A DNA stretch of 64,000 nucleotides, taken from positions 558,001 to 622,000 of the forward strand of contig NW_024468257.1 in the NCBI RefSeq assembly GCF_002104995.1. Direction: 5' to 3'. The notes beneath the pieces are model-generated. The model saw only the letters and a list, made by a program, of their open reading frames with translations. It was not told the DNA's origin and did not search any database. The stretch's first letter is position 1. Every line of letters begins with the position of its first letter. A program made the translations under genes and the position numbers. Below, piece by piece: positions 1 through 11,009 of the stretch. This DNA comes from Linderina pennispora (Eukaryota; Kickxellomycota; Kickxellomycetes; Kickxellales; Kickxellaceae).

Positions 1-807
1 GGACTCATTCATAATGGAATTGCCTGCATGGAGGAAAGGAAATCTAGGTATTGGAAAAAAGTTGCAGAAAGCTCCGCCAAAAAAAAACAGTGACAGGTTT
101 TTTTTTACCGCAGCGTAGGGTTTGTTTTTAGCTGCTCGATGACGTTGTTGTGTACTGCGTTTGGTGGCAGCCAATGGGTGGCCAGCAGTGGGCAGTTCAG
201 GGACATTCGCCAGCTGGCATGGTCGCTGGGGCACACTCTTTGCTAGAACATGGCAAATCTCCTGCAAGGTCCCATCACCACAGCGCAAGCTGAGAGCCGG
301 GTCACAACATCCCCGCTTCGAACACATTCCGTGGAACACATGCTCCAACAATTGCGTCTTGAACTGCTCGATTTGGCATGCCCTGAACGCACTGCAAAGA
401 ACAACAGCTCGCCAAGCCGGGGACAAGAATCGCCGGCCCACTAAATCATCACCTGTTTGTTTCCCGCATGCCAGCACACGTAAGGGAATTTGCAGTGGGG
501 GACGAGATTACCTGCTGGCAACAGGCAAGGCATTTAAATGTGCATGCTGCTGACAGCGGTTGGTTTAGAAGAAACCTGCGCCATTTCTGCTCTGCCAGTT
601 TTTTTCCTTTCTACTCTGCCTTGCTATCTTTCTAACCAATATCCAGCAGCATAGCACCACTCTTGTACAGATACTATTATTACTATTCTCACTTGGCATC
701 TCGCAGACACTGCCTTACGTAAACAGCACGCGATTGCCAACCCTCGCACGAAACTAACCCGACTGCGCTACGCTGTTTTTCGGTGGCTGGCATTTACCCA
801 CATCATA
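1..807. other. No gene recognised (left edge)
   Basis: The longest open frames (161-553) have no recognisable domain, no codon pattern like the neighbouring genes and no TATA or intron context. The stretch contains poly-A and poly-T runs around 80-110. I see nothing functional in it, although it may hold regulatory sequence for a gene outside the window. Confidence 0.5.
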
Positions 808-954
808 ATGTACATTCCTTCAGAGCCATCGCACAGGCTGCTGGTACTCCGCGCATCTGGCTCGGGGGGTGACTCGCAGTCGGCGTGGAACTACGTCGCG
901 TATGTTGCCTTCAGCATCACCATGCTCTTTCGGCCTGTTCTCAATGAAGAGTAA
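808..954 (+). CDS. Short hypothetical ORF, 48 aa, possible membrane segment
   Basis: An ATG at 808 opens a 48-codon frame with a hydrophobic stretch (NYVAYVAFSITMLF) and ends in TAA at 952. The stop overlaps a good splice-donor-like GTAAGG, so this could instead be the first exon of the RING gene downstream. The phase does not match a simple join to the next obvious acceptor (AG at 1445-1446), so I cannot connect them. Low confidence that it is a gene. Confidence 0.2.
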   Translation: MYIPSEPSHRLLVLRASGSGGDSQSAWNYVAYVAFSITMLFRPVLNEE

Positions 955-1295
955 GGTACAAACCAATTGCCTCCCCTCGCACTGGTAGATCTCGTCACAT
1001 GGCTGGCATTGCACGCAGAGAGCGCAGATCTGCCTGACCACTCTCATCGGCAGTAGTCCCTGCCCAAAAGGAGAAGGTCAGCAGGAGAAAGTCCGCTTGC
1101 ACATCAACTCCGTGATGGACGCAGCTTGCCTGTATCTTTTAGAAAAAGGCTGACTTTCAGCAAGGCCAAAGACGGAGGGCGAATCAAGAGGCGCAGCCTG
1201 CTCCTGCTTGGGACAGAGCGGAGGATTTGAGTAAACATGCATATATGCAGCCAAAGGAAAAAAATTCTCCTCGGCCGACTGGCTGCCCAAGGCAG

Positions 1296-1302
1296 TATAA
1301 AA
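1296..1302 (+). promoter_or_regulatory. TATA box of the first RING gene
   Basis: TATAAAA lies 57 bp upstream of the ATG at 1359. It supports that ATG as the true start rather than the longer upstream open frame, which begins without an ATG. Confidence 0.5.
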
Positions 1303-1358
1303 GCAAGGCGGTCGGGTGGCCAATGCGGCCCAGCAGCTGCTTTCCTTGTCTGCTTTGC

Positions 1359-2063
1359 ATGCTTATTCCCGCGTTCGCCTTTTTTTATCTTTTGCTTTTT
1401 GGAGCACCTTTTCATGCTAACATGCACCTCGCCGAAATGTTCCTAGGGGTCTACCACCGGCGGGCCGAGCGGCAGCGTGCGCGCGCAGAGCGGCACCGCA
1501 ACAAGCTGACCGAGGCCGATCTCGAGGTGCTCCCGCTCTACACCCTAACGGAGGACTCTATCCGGGACATCCTGCGGCCGCACGCCCACCGCAAGGAGCT
1601 CAAGGGCGCGGCCGATGCTCCAGGACCCAGTTCGAAATCACAGAGCCCGAAGCCGCGCATTTGCCGGAACCAAAAGCGGACGGGATTGCCGGCGCATCAG
1701 GCCGACGCCGAATTGGACGATAGCTCGCGGTATGCGCCGACCGAGACCGACGCCAGCTGCGTGATATGCCTTGAGGAGTACGTGCCTGGCAATTCGGTTC
1801 GTGTGCTGCCGTGCGGGCATGTGTTCCACAGCGACTGCATTTCGCACTGGCTGTTGCGGCCCAAGACCAAGGTGCATGAGTGCCCGATGTGCAAGACCCC
1901 GTGCTTCCCAGCCGACGTCATTGCCAAGGCTGAGGAAGGAGGCGAGGAGGCAGAGCGAGGAGTCGCACCGGAGAAATGCCCCGAGGCAGCTGGTGCCCGT
2001 GTTTTAGCTATACCGGCATTATTTATCCCGACTTTGAAGGGGGATTGGGAGATGCATGGGTAG
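1359..2063 (+). CDS. RING-H2 E3 ubiquitin ligase, membrane-anchored, 234 aa
   Basis: The protein opens with a hydrophobic segment (MLIPAFAFFYLLLF), a likely signal-anchor. A basic, Arg-rich linker follows, then a RING-H2 domain at about residues 133-175: CVIC, a 14-residue gap, CGH, FHSDC and finally CPMC. All eight zinc ligands are present. By family knowledge such proteins recruit E2 enzymes to ubiquitinate membrane or endosomal targets; the substrate is unknown. The tail is acidic (EEGGEEAE). A TATA box sits 57 bp before the ATG. A second RING-H2 membrane protein follows on the same strand, suggesting a local duplication or a functional pair. A PA domain typical of PA-TM-RING proteins is not visible, so this is either a short form or lacks upstream exons. 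Confidence 0.7.
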   Translation: MLIPAFAFFYLLLFGAPFHANMHLAEMFLGVYHRRAERQRARAERHRNKLTEADLEVLPLYTLTEDSIRDILRPHAHRKELKGAADAPGPSSKSQSPKPRICRNQKRTGLPAHQADAELDDSSRYAPTETDASCVICLEEYVPGNSVRVLPCGHVFHSDCISHWLLRPKTKVHECPMCKTPCFPADVIAKAEEGGEEAERGVAPEKCPEAAGARVLAIPALFIPTLKGDWEMHG

Positions 2064-2231
2064 TCATGTATATGAGCCACCGCGTAGGTGTGACTTGCGC
2101 AGACGATGTCAATGGGAGGCGACTGGCATTGGGGGCGAATATTAGTTAATGCAACACAGGATATACACGGCAACCGTCGCTTCGTGTGTCTTCTTTTGTA
2201 ACCAAATTTTTTGTACTAATACACACCCTAC

Positions 2232-2910
2232 ATGGCTGAGTTTGGTTTCAGTCCCAACAACCTGCTAATTTCAAACGTCGTAGGCGGTGTACTGGGCTTC
2301 GTTCTGCTCGTGCTTGTTTACGTGGTTCTCATGGGTAAGTGGACAGCAGCCCAATGCAGCACTGAGGAAATACCACGGCTACTTAACCAGGCCCCATTTG
2401 ATTAGCTTACGGAAACCGTAGCCAGACCACAGCCGGGTGCGCGCCTCACTGGTTCGCCTGCTTCGTCCCCAGACGCACCCGCCACTCCGCCACGCACAAA
2501 CCCCCACCATCGCAGACCTCAAGACACAGACGAGCTTGGAGACGAGGAAATACAGATCAATGCCTTCAATCGCATGCCGCTGGGACGCACCCAGCCACCG
2601 ACCCCAAAGCCCACGTGTCCAGAGGCTGGGCTGCCGGCGCCTGTGTACCACCGGCTGAGCGGGCTGGGCATATGCGATGGCGACGATGTAGTAGCGTGGG
2701 TGCGTGATAGCAGGCTGCGCAGGTCGTGGCTGCTGACGGGGTGTCCGATCTGCCTGGAGCCGTTCCAGAACCACCAGCTAATTCGCCAGCTGGCCTGCGG
2801 CCACCCATTCCATGCCATGTGCATTGACCGCTGGTTCGCGCAGTCCAAACAGCCGGTGCTGACAGTGCCCACTGTGCTTGACGCCCGATGACAGCGCTGT
2901 CCACGTGTAA
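2232..2910 (+). CDS. Second RING-H2 E3 ligase, membrane-anchored, one intron, frame break in the RING
   Basis: Exon 1 (2232-2334) encodes a short N-terminus and one transmembrane helix (NVVGGVLGFVLLVLVYVVLM). A GTAAGT donor at 2335 and an AG acceptor ending at 2421 give an 87-bp intron that keeps the frame. Exon 2 holds a Pro-rich linker, an acidic stretch (DTDELGDEEIQ) and a RING-H2 domain: CPIC, then CGH, FHAMC and IDRW. As written, the frame ends at 2891 without the last Cys pair. In the +1 frame from 2866 the DNA reads CPLCLTPDDSAVHV and stops at 2910, so one base near 2855-2865 is probably spurious, or the gene is recently broken. Otherwise it is organised like its upstream neighbour. 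Confidence 0.6.
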
Positions 2911-3079
2911 GTGCCTGAACACAACGGCGAGTGCAGTTGCGGCGATCTGCTTCTTCCGTGTGTCCCACGAATGATGTTGATAGAAAGATATAAAAGTTTG
3001 GAGTTCTAGAAAAATAAAAATGACATGTTTACGAGTGTGTTTGCTCCTGCACAGGTGCGAGTGATAGAAGGCCATGTTA

Positions 3080-5871
3080 TCACAAGTCGTTGGACACCTT
3101 CAGGTAGAAGTTGAGCACAACGGCGGCAATCAGCACAATGACCAGAATGGTCGGGCCCACGCGGTCGTCGTACGGACCCGAGTCGCGCTGGCGGATGCGC
3201 TCAGGCCCTCCACTGGAACAAGAAAAGGGCGTACAGCATGACAAACATGGCGATGACTGTGAACGCAGCACCGGCGATCCTGCCTGTCGAGTCAGCCAAA
3301 GTTCAGCAGGCCCAGAGCCAGCGAGCCCAGCACGATGGCAAAGTTGAGCCAGGACAGGAACGTGCGCTCGTTGGCAAAGAACACCTTGGGCTCGACGCGC
3401 ACGGGCACGGCGATACGCTTACTTGTGCTGGCGTTGGTCGGCTGGCGGGCAGCAAACGGAGCATCGCTGGGCAGTGGCTCGTACTTGCGCGCCTGCGAGA
3501 ACGGGTTCAGCGAGCGGATGAATCTCGACATTCCCGAGTCGCGGCTGCGCTGTCTCCGGCGCTCCCTGCGACGGTTGCGCAGCAGCGACGTCTCTTCGCC
3601 AACCATGCGCTCCTCATCCGAGTAGTGTGCGGATGGCGCCTGTGTGCGGCTGTCGCCCTGGACTCGATGCGTCTCCAGGCACTTCCTCGACGACAACCTC
3701 AATGTCGGGCTGGTAGTTGCTGGAGTTGGATCTGTTGGAGCGGTCGGACCTTGTGCTGGACCCGCGATGCCGGAGTCAGCCCCTCGATATCGGTCATGCT
3801 GGCGCGCGGGCTCGAGGTGCGCGAGATGCCAATATCGCGGCTGACGGGCTTGCGGATGTCGCGGTCCATCTGCGAGAACCAGAACGGGAACACGTCGACG
3901 CGATCCTCGAGCAGCGTCGACACGCCGTGGATGAACTTGCTGAACTTGGGCACCTGCCTCAACCAGGTGGCTGTTGATCAGGTCGTCAACCCACTGCGGC
4001 GGCTCGACACCCGACTGGGTCTGTAGCTTGACCTCCAGGATGGCGTACGGGAAGCGGCAGATATCCTTCTCGGGCAGCTGCGAGAACGGGTAGTCGATGC
4101 CAATGTCCTTGCGGCGCCAGTTGTCGCCCGCACGGGGCTTGCCATCAAAGCCATCCTCGCGAACCATGCTCAGCTCCGTGTCAAGCGAGATGCGGACGCG
4201 GGCATCGCCCGGGGATCTGAAATGCGGTGCGGTTATAGAATGTTCTCACGACTACATGGGTAAAAGCAGGGATTATGAGCAACAGCAGGTCTCGGCTAAT
4301 AAAAATATGAGCCGGCATGGGATTGTAGCAATCCTGGCCTCCCCCAAACTTCATGCTGGTGGCAGAGCGGAGGTCAGGGACATTGCTCATGCACAGGGCC
4401 GAGCATGCAAGACGTGCATTGGATAGCAGAAAATGCGTCAACATATTGCGCCGATTGTGCTCGAGATTCACAATGGGCAAAGTGCACATGTCAAGCCGAG
4501 CTCGCTCCACTACATGTCAGCCCTCATTGTGGTGCAAGCTCCGGATCTCCAAAATAGAGCACATGTCAGGCGGTGCTCTGACACGGGTGCAGCGAGAGTG
4601 GGACTTACCTGGAACAAGGCGCTTGCTTCTGACGCTCTCCTGGACCTCGTACGAGAGGGTCTCCATGTCTTGCAGGTCCTGGTCGGACTTTTTGCCCTCC
4701 TCGCGCAGCTTGCGGATCTTGGCGTCGAGACGTGAAGCTGCCAGAGAGATAGTCGTTGACATACTTCTCCTTGACCGAGAAGCGCTCCTTGACAGACTTC
4801 TCGCCAGTCCAGTCCTCGTGGTGGGTCTTGCGCTCGACAAAGATCTCGTTGCTCTCCATGTCGCCGTACCAGCGCAGACGGATGGCCTCGGCGCCCTCGC
4901 TCTTCTCGATGCGCCCCTGGTAGAGATCAAGATCCTCGTTGTCATAGTAGATGCTGGTGATGGCGGGGTTGGGCGGCTTGGTCGAGCCCTTGGTGCGGTA
5001 GATCAGCACCGGCAGGTATTTCAGGATGTAGAGCTTGAGCTCCATCACGTTGTCGGGGTGGACCCAGTACTTTGTCGTCTGGCGGACAAAGTTCTGGCCA
5101 TTGCCCGACTGCGGGTCCTTGTCTTGGTCGACGTCGACGCCGCCGTTGCGCACGATATTGTAGAGGCGCGACAGCTCGAGCAGCAGCTCGTCAAAGTTCT
5201 CCTTGAAGAAGGGCTTGCTGTTGAGGCGCACGGTGAACACCGGCTTCAGGACAAACGGAGCGTTCTTGTCGTGCTTCTTGACGATCTTGAGGAAGGCCGT
5301 AAAGTTGAGACGCGTGAACTTTGCCAGCTCATAGACCTCGCTGATGACTGCGTCGATTTCGCGCTCGATCACATCCAGCTGCTCGCGCTTGGCCTCGACA
5401 GGGGCCTTGTTTTCTGAGATGAGATCGACCTGCTTCTCGCAGTACTCGATCCGGCGCTTCATCTCGCCGCTCTTGGTCTGCTGGAAGTTGTGGACCTAAA
5501 CGATATTGCCGATGATTAGCTCCACTGATTCATCTGTGTGGCACCTGGAATCCACGGCCCGCACTGGGCCCAGCGGCAGTGCGGAGTGCGTGGTTTGGGG
5601 GAGTCCCTGGAAGCATCATCGTGCCGCGCCTGGTCCGCCATCGGCAGTCTGGGCGGACGCGTGTGCCTGGCAATATACAAAAGCTGTGTGCGCCATCACT
5701 CTTACCTTGTCGAGCTCACCCTCGAGGAGATTGACAAACTCGGCCTCGTCGTCGGCCGTGTAGCCCTTGTCTGTGCGCTCGTACAGGAACTTTTTGAGGC
5801 TGGCGTAGTCGACATAATAAAACTTCCACGCCGGGAAGAGCGAGTCGCGCAGCATGCTGTCCAAACTTCAT
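3080..5871 (-). CDS. VTC4: Vacuolar transporter chaperone subunit 4, polyphosphate polymerase (several frame breaks)
   Basis: VTC4 makes inorganic polyphosphate from ATP at the vacuolar membrane. The N-terminal SPX domain starts MKFG at 5871 ([19 protein letters not shown]). The central catalytic tunnel domain shows [56 protein letters not shown] and [11 protein letters not shown], so the nucleotide and metal-binding residues look intact. The C-terminal DUF202 membrane region ends [10 protein letters not shown]. Introns: 5496-5705 (GTAAGA...TTTAG) and 4252-4608 (GTAAGT...GTAG), both keeping phase. Frame breaks lie near 5856, 4735, 4212, 3954, 3294 and 3203. At 3294 and 3203, comparison with the VTC1 gene at 7973 shows one extra base each, so sequencing insertions are more likely than decay. 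It is divergent to the VTC1-type genes at 7.3-8.4 kb. Confidence 0.85.
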
Positions 5872-7269
5872 GGCAGGTGGAGGGAAGAATATTACGAGTA
5901 CAAGTATAAAGGTTTGCGGTGCTACAAAAGGAGAAGAGAAGAAGAGGGCCGTAGCGCAAGACGGGGGAGGAAAGGACAGTTTAGCAACAAAGGTTAATTG
6001 CGAGCGCGCGGTTTGGAATAGGGGAGCAAAAATTACTTTTTCAGCCGCGGCGTAATGATGGCGTGCGTGCGAACCCGACAGCACCAACAGCAACAGATCG
6101 ATAGGGGGCATGGCAAATAACAAAAAACATGAGGGCCCAACAAGTGGGATCAGCCGCAGCGTGCAGCTGTCGTATGGAAAAGTACATAGGAACATGCCAG
6201 CCTTGTGTTTCTGAACCACCCCCCAAAATGGACAAAGTGGTGGACACCATTGATGATGCGGAAACATGTTGGACACGGTGTTGCCAAGTAGCCCGTGAAT
6301 AGTGCAGAGACATTAGATACGCCACAGCCATAAGAGGCAGCCCGGGGGAGGCGTGGCGGGGGCCGTATATGAGGCAGCAGCATGCCATTCCCAGTGGCAG
6401 GAAGGACGATGGCAGACGATGGCAGACGATGGCGGCGGAGGAGAAGAGATATCGTCATGGGCGGGGCAGTAGTGCAACGAAGGCGGATAATAAGATCCCA
6501 GTACTCTACCTGAAAAAGAGGTCTTGAGCAGTAGATGTTAGGCGCTTCCCTACTGTTGAGCGAGGAGACAGAAAAAACAAGCGAGCGGTGTTAACAGGGG
6601 CGAGGTACCAATTGAGATTGGGCTGCGCTGACACGGGTTCCTTATATACCCCCCTGCTCGACGGATGCAGGCATTTGAGCTCTGTCTCCGAGCCGAGCGC
6701 ATTGCTATCGATTGTTGGCAGGGCGAACGAGGCTACATTGAGCTCCGCCGCACTTGGGGCAAAGCCAAAAATAAAACTTGCGCGGGTACAGGACGCAATC
6801 TTAGGTGGAGCCTGCTGCGCAGATCGACAGCGGTTAGCTCCAGAGTGTGTCTGTCTCTCGAGCTGGGACTGGCATTAGCTTGATTAGGCAAAGCAATGGA
6901 GGTGCAGGTGGCCCTGGCTGCCTAGACAGAAGGCCAGGGATGCCAGGAAGGCTCGATCCGTGGGCAGATTCTTGGCAGCCATTGGCCCCGGGTCTAGTTG
7001 CTGTTTATATCCAGACCGATGAGGGGTTTAAGATACAGGATTTCGCGCGCTGGAGATCTGCCGGGTCAAGAGATAATCCGTAGGGGAGCTGGTCTCAGGT
7101 CATCAGATGCTGGCAGGGGGGTGGTTCAGGGCCCGCACAGCCAACCGGGCAGGCGTGGGTCCGAGGAAAACGATCAAAAATCGCAGCGCTGGACAAAATA
7201 GCCGCCGAGCAAAACTTGTCTTCGTCTCTCCAGAAATTCATACAGCTTTTTTAAAACACTCTATTCGAA
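5872..7269. other. Intergenic region between divergent VTC genes
   Basis: About 1.4 kb without a convincing gene. It contains a short tandem GGCAGACGAT repeat near 6411-6432 and a TATATA-containing stretch near 6642. It presumably holds promoters for VTC4 (leftward) and the VTC1-like gene (rightward). I saw no CACGTG box here. Confidence 0.5.
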
Positions 7270-7696
7270 ATGCCGTCGCAGCAGACACAGCAGAACAAGG
7301 TCGACTTCTCGCTTATCCGGCCCAAGAACTACTTTGCCAACGAGCGCACGTTCATCAGCTGGCTGCAGCTGGCGGTGACCATGGGCGGGCTGGGTCTGGC
7401 GCTGCTGAACTTTGGCGGCTCGGGCATCCGCGTGCGCATCTCGGCGTTTGTATTCGAGACCGGTCGCGCTGGCACTGATCGTCTACGCATACACCATGTT
7501 CTGGACGCGCGCCGAGCGGCTCCGGCGCGGGCAGCGCGGGACGTGGGACGACCGGTTTGTGCCGGTGGTGGTGGTGATTTTCTTCATCTTCGCTACAGCG
7601 GTCAACTTTGGCCTGACTTTCCACAAGAAGGCATACACGCCGCCGCTCGACAAGCTCACCGTGTCGCTGCTGTCGTTTGGCAAGGCCGAGCACTGA
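7270..7696 (+). CDS. VTC1-like small membrane protein (DUF202), one frame break
   Basis: A protein of about 141 residues with the VTC1/DUF202 signature: basic RPKNYFANERTFISWLQLAV, then TM1 (GGLGLALLNFG), TM2 (VALALIVYAYTMFW), a basic RAERLRRGQ loop and TM3 (VVVIFFIFATAVNFGLTF). It resembles VTC1 at 7973 but is clearly diverged: it lacks the [11 protein letters not shown] leader and has a longer tail. The frame breaks near 7463-7468, between FVFET and VALAL, consistent with one extra base. By family knowledge these subunits form the membrane channel that moves polyphosphate into the vacuole. It lies about 280 bp upstream of VTC1 on the same strand. Confidence 0.75.
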
Positions 7697-7802
7697 CGAG
7701 CAAAAGTTTCAGCCTCCCACTCTTGTCAATAAAAGTATCCAACCTACTAACCCGCGCTGCAGCCAAAAAAAAAAAAAAAAACGTGCCTCATCCTATCTGG
7801 GC

Positions 7803-7810
7803 CACGTGGG
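7803..7810 (+). promoter_or_regulatory. CACGTGGG box upstream of VTC1 (Pho4-type site)
   Basis: A perfect CACGTGGG lies 163 bp upstream of the VTC1 start codon. In yeast this octamer is the high-affinity site of the phosphate-starvation activator Pho4, and VTC genes are Pho4 targets. Regulation here is inferred from one site only; CACGTG also occurs by chance in GC-rich coding DNA elsewhere in the window. Confidence 0.4.
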
Positions 7811-7972
7811 GAGGGTAGCTTCCCACCCCCTAGCTCCAATTTTTTGTTGGGCAAGCCCGCGGATGGATACCTCGGCCTGCAAGCGATGTTAAAAGCCAGC
7901 GCTTCTCTCCTTCAAGATCCTCCGACTTTTATTTTATTTTTCCATACTGTTTATCCCGCTCCGCATACAACC

Positions 7973-8410
7973 ATGAACGCCGACGCCAGTGTTATCGCCG
8001 TCCAGGGCCACCGCCAAGACAGCACGTCCTACGGCAGCGTGCCCTTTGTTGCCCGCCACGACCAGCCCGGCAAGCGTATCGCCGTGCCCGTGCGCGTCGA
8101 GCCCAAGGTGTTCTTTGCCAACGAGCGCACGTTCCTGTCCTGGCTCAACTTTGCCATCGTGCTGGGCTCGCTGGCTCTGGGTCTGCTGAACTTTGGCGAC
8201 TCGACAGGCAGGATCGCCGGTGCTGCGTTCACGATCGTTGCCATGATCGTGATGGTCTACGCTTTGATGCTGTTCCAGTGGAGGGCCGAGCGCATCCGCC
8301 AGCGCGACTCGGGTCCGTACGACGACCGCAAGGGGCCGACGGTGCTCGTGGCCGTGCTGATCTGCGCGATCCTGGTCAACTTCTACCTGCGCTTCACCCA
8401 CTCGGCGTGA
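7973..8410 (+). CDS. VTC1: Vacuolar transporter chaperone subunit 1
   Basis: A 145-residue, unbroken frame; yeast Vtc1 is about 129 residues. A short polar N-terminus precedes the hallmark [20 protein letters not shown], then three transmembrane helices: [41 protein letters not shown] and [17 protein letters not shown], with the conserved [16 protein letters not shown] loop between TM2 and TM3. It is nearly identical to the C-terminal membrane domain of the VTC4 gene at 3.1-3.4 kb, as expected for subunits of one complex. The ATG at 7973 is preceded by a pyrimidine-rich leader and a CACGTGGG box. Good confidence. Confidence 0.9.
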   Translation: MNADASVIAVQGHRQDSTSYGSVPFVARHDQPGKRIAVPVRVEPKVFFANERTFLSWLNFAIVLGSLALGLLNFGDSTGRIAGAAFTIVAMIVMVYALMLFQWRAERIRQRDSGPYDDRKGPTVLVAVLICAILVNFYLRFTHSA

Positions 8411-9132
8411 AGCGGGGCACGTAGGGAGGCCCATTAATCTGGATCCGTGCCTCGCTTGTAAACGCTGTAATAAAACAAATTCCAATCACCAGATGACTGC
8501 ATTCTCAAGAAACATGTCATGGCGGGGGATCGCCGTCGCATCATGCGGTCTACTATGTTTAGCACAGGGCTGTTTCTCATGGCAGACGTATTGGCCGCGG
8601 TCTTCTCTGTCGGCCGCAGGCTATGGCCTGTGGTTCTTGATGGGACCGTCGTAGCCCGGGCACTGCCGATGCAAAGGGCACCAGCCATTGCAGCCAGGCC
8701 CACAGAGGCGCATCTCAGAAAGGCAGTGTGGGTTGGGCACCACTAAGACTGGCAGCCGGTGGCATCAGCGCTCATCGCATAGGGAATCGGGTCGTCGGGA
8801 AATCCTGGCACTTGCGCTGCTTTGGGTCTCTGCACATATTGTTCATCGCCTACTACCGACACTCCACCTTGTCGGCCGTTGCCTTTAAAACCGCCTCACT
8901 GAGGCTTTCGCTCCATTTTTCTTCTCTTCATTCTCTGTTTATTGCCCTTCCCACCCATTTACCACCCTCTTCCTGTTTATAACCTTTTCTTACTTTCCTT
9001 CTCTCCCCTCCCTGTATTGCTCTGTGCTACGGTGTACCGCTAGACAGACCATCTTGTAACATACTTCCTGGCACCCATCCTGCCTCTAGCTGATAACGAA
9101 AAAGAAAGACTCTTGGCACTATACGCTGGTAA
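8411..9132. other. Intergenic; pyrimidine-rich leader of the next gene
   Basis: No gene is seen. The last 250 bp before the SPX gene are strongly C/T-rich, as expected of a promoter and 5' leader. Small open frames such as 8519-8746 have no supporting features. Confidence 0.5.
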
Positions 9133-11009
9133 ATGCCCGATACACCGCATGATAGCTACACGGTCCCGCAGCCCGTGTTTACCGAATGGAGCCACTACAA
9201 CATCGACTACCAACTGCTGCTCACATCACTGTCCACAGAACCCTGCAGTGATGCGCCGAGCGCCAGTTGCCAAACGCTGGTCAGAGAATACAGCACCGAG
9301 CTGGAACGGATCGGATCGTTTGTGCACTTGAAAGGAGCCGAGCTGGAAGCCGGCGTGCAGACATGTGCCCAGTACCTCGGATCGACTCAATGCGATGGAC
9401 TACGGCGAGCAGCTCGTGTATCTGGGCCAGGCCGAAGAGACCGTAGGCGCAGCGATGGCTCAGACCCTGGCATTGGCACGGCTCCGCCGAGCGAACTTCT
9501 CTGCGCTCTACCGGATCCTCGACAAGCTGCGACATGTGTGCCCGGTGCACCATGCTGAGCTCTTGGATGCTCTGGCAGCATCGCCGCTGTTTGGCGAGTC
9601 GTCGCTGGAGACCCAGCTGATGTTTCGCATTTCGCAGATATACGATGTTGTTCAGGGCGCCTACAAAGATGGCGTGCAGGACCAGTGTTTGGGCAGGCTG
9701 CAGGCGTTTCCGAATCTGGCGCTGTGGCGCGGCTGGGTCGATCCACGCAATGCGAGTCGAGTTCCACCGCAGACTCTGTGCTAAGCTCACCCGGGTGCCG
9801 CCGCCAGACCGCGCACCTCAGAATCAGCCAAAAGAAGACCTGTCGCCCCGCATGGACCCTCCCCCGTCGCCACCGCAGACCAATCCCTCGGTAGCCACTC
9901 AGTCGCCCGTGCCCTGCGCCACCCAAATCGACGACGCGCATGAGGGCCGGGCAACCCTGTACTTTGACACGAAGGATATGAGGTCGTACTGCGGCGGGCT
10001 CTCGCCAGAGACTGCAGACAGGGAGACGCTAGAGCTGTTTTGGAGCGAGCAGGACGCGCAGATCGTGACCTGTCGAGCAGCACGCGTGCTCAGGGCCCTG
10101 GCAGTCCACACGCACACCCAAGGCAAGCGCGCTCCTGGAGTCCCGCTTTGTGGTGCCATTCCTCAACAGCGAATTCAACTTTGACAACCTGCATACTCCA
10201 GCAGGTCGCCGAGTCAGAGACCAAAGCGCAGCAGCGGCAGCGCATCATCGAGGCACAGCGCATCCAGCGCAACATCATCATGAACGACCTCAAGCCCTTG
10301 CTGCTGGCCAGCGAGGAGCGCACCGAGTACGTGGATTTGGAGCATCCTGGGATCCGCGTCGTTTTGCGCCGCAATGTCACCATTGCCCACGACAGCCAGA
10401 TGGCTGATAGCAGCTGGCTTCGAGGCCGCCCTACGTGCGCACCCCACAGGTAGATCCGAGTCGCTGCCATTCGCTCTCTTTGAGCTCCACCTCGATGGCC
10501 ACGCCGAGTTGCCCGCCTGGCTCGGCCAAATGTTTTTTGAGAGCTCCTTGGTGCGCCCGGTCCTTGACTTTGACCTGTACCTGCACGGCATTGCCCTGCT
10601 GCGCGGCGACCTTGTTGACGATCTTCCATACTGGCTGGTCGACTACCACCGTGATCTACTTCATCCAAAATCAACCGTCCCGTCGCTGCGCACTACCTCC
10701 AGCCAATCCACCAAGTCGGTGACTATTGATGTACCACAGCTCCCGACAGAGACCACAGAGCTGCTGGGTGGGCCGCGCCGCAATCTGTCGCCGTGCCAGA
10801 GATTGTCCCTGGCGCATTCGTTGCGGTACTACCTTGGGATTGCGCTTTTGGCCGCGACGTTGATCAGCGTCGCCATGGCTTTGTGGCCGTATCACAGACA
10901 GCTGGTGGGAATCATGGCTGAGCTGGCAGATTTGCTGGCACAGTGGATTGCCAGGATGTTCCAGCTGGACGCTTCCGCCGAGGCTGTTGCTGGTGGATTG
11001 GGAACATAA
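9133..11009 (+). CDS. Divergent SPX-VTC-membrane protein (Vtc2/3-like), probably non-catalytic; frame breaks
   Basis: Read across frames, the order is that of Vtc2-4. An SPX-like N-terminus (FTEWSHYNIDYQLL) is followed by the SPX C-terminal helix (ALARLRRANFSALYRILDKL). A VTC-like domain has ATLYFDTKDMRSYCGGL, which aligns with the [11 protein letters not shown] strand, then TLELFWSEQD, IRVVLRRNVTI (aligning with the ISLDTEL strand) and LPFALFELHL. Two membrane helices near the C-terminus include YLGIALLAATLISVAMALW. The acidic and basic active-site residues seen in VTC4 (ERKTH, DWTGE, the Glu of LDTEL) are not recognisable, so I infer a pseudo-enzyme or regulatory subunit. Frame changes near 9390, 9755, 10130 and 10430 are probably sequence errors. 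It is the fourth VTC-family gene in this cluster. Confidence 0.65.

Noticed and set aside
161-553. Hypothetical 130-residue protein near the left edge
   Set aside because: No domain, low-quality composition, overlapping frames equally open, and no promoter support.
4353-5417. 354-residue plus-strand frame opposite VTC4
   Set aside because: An antisense shadow of the VTC domain with no recognisable motif of its own.
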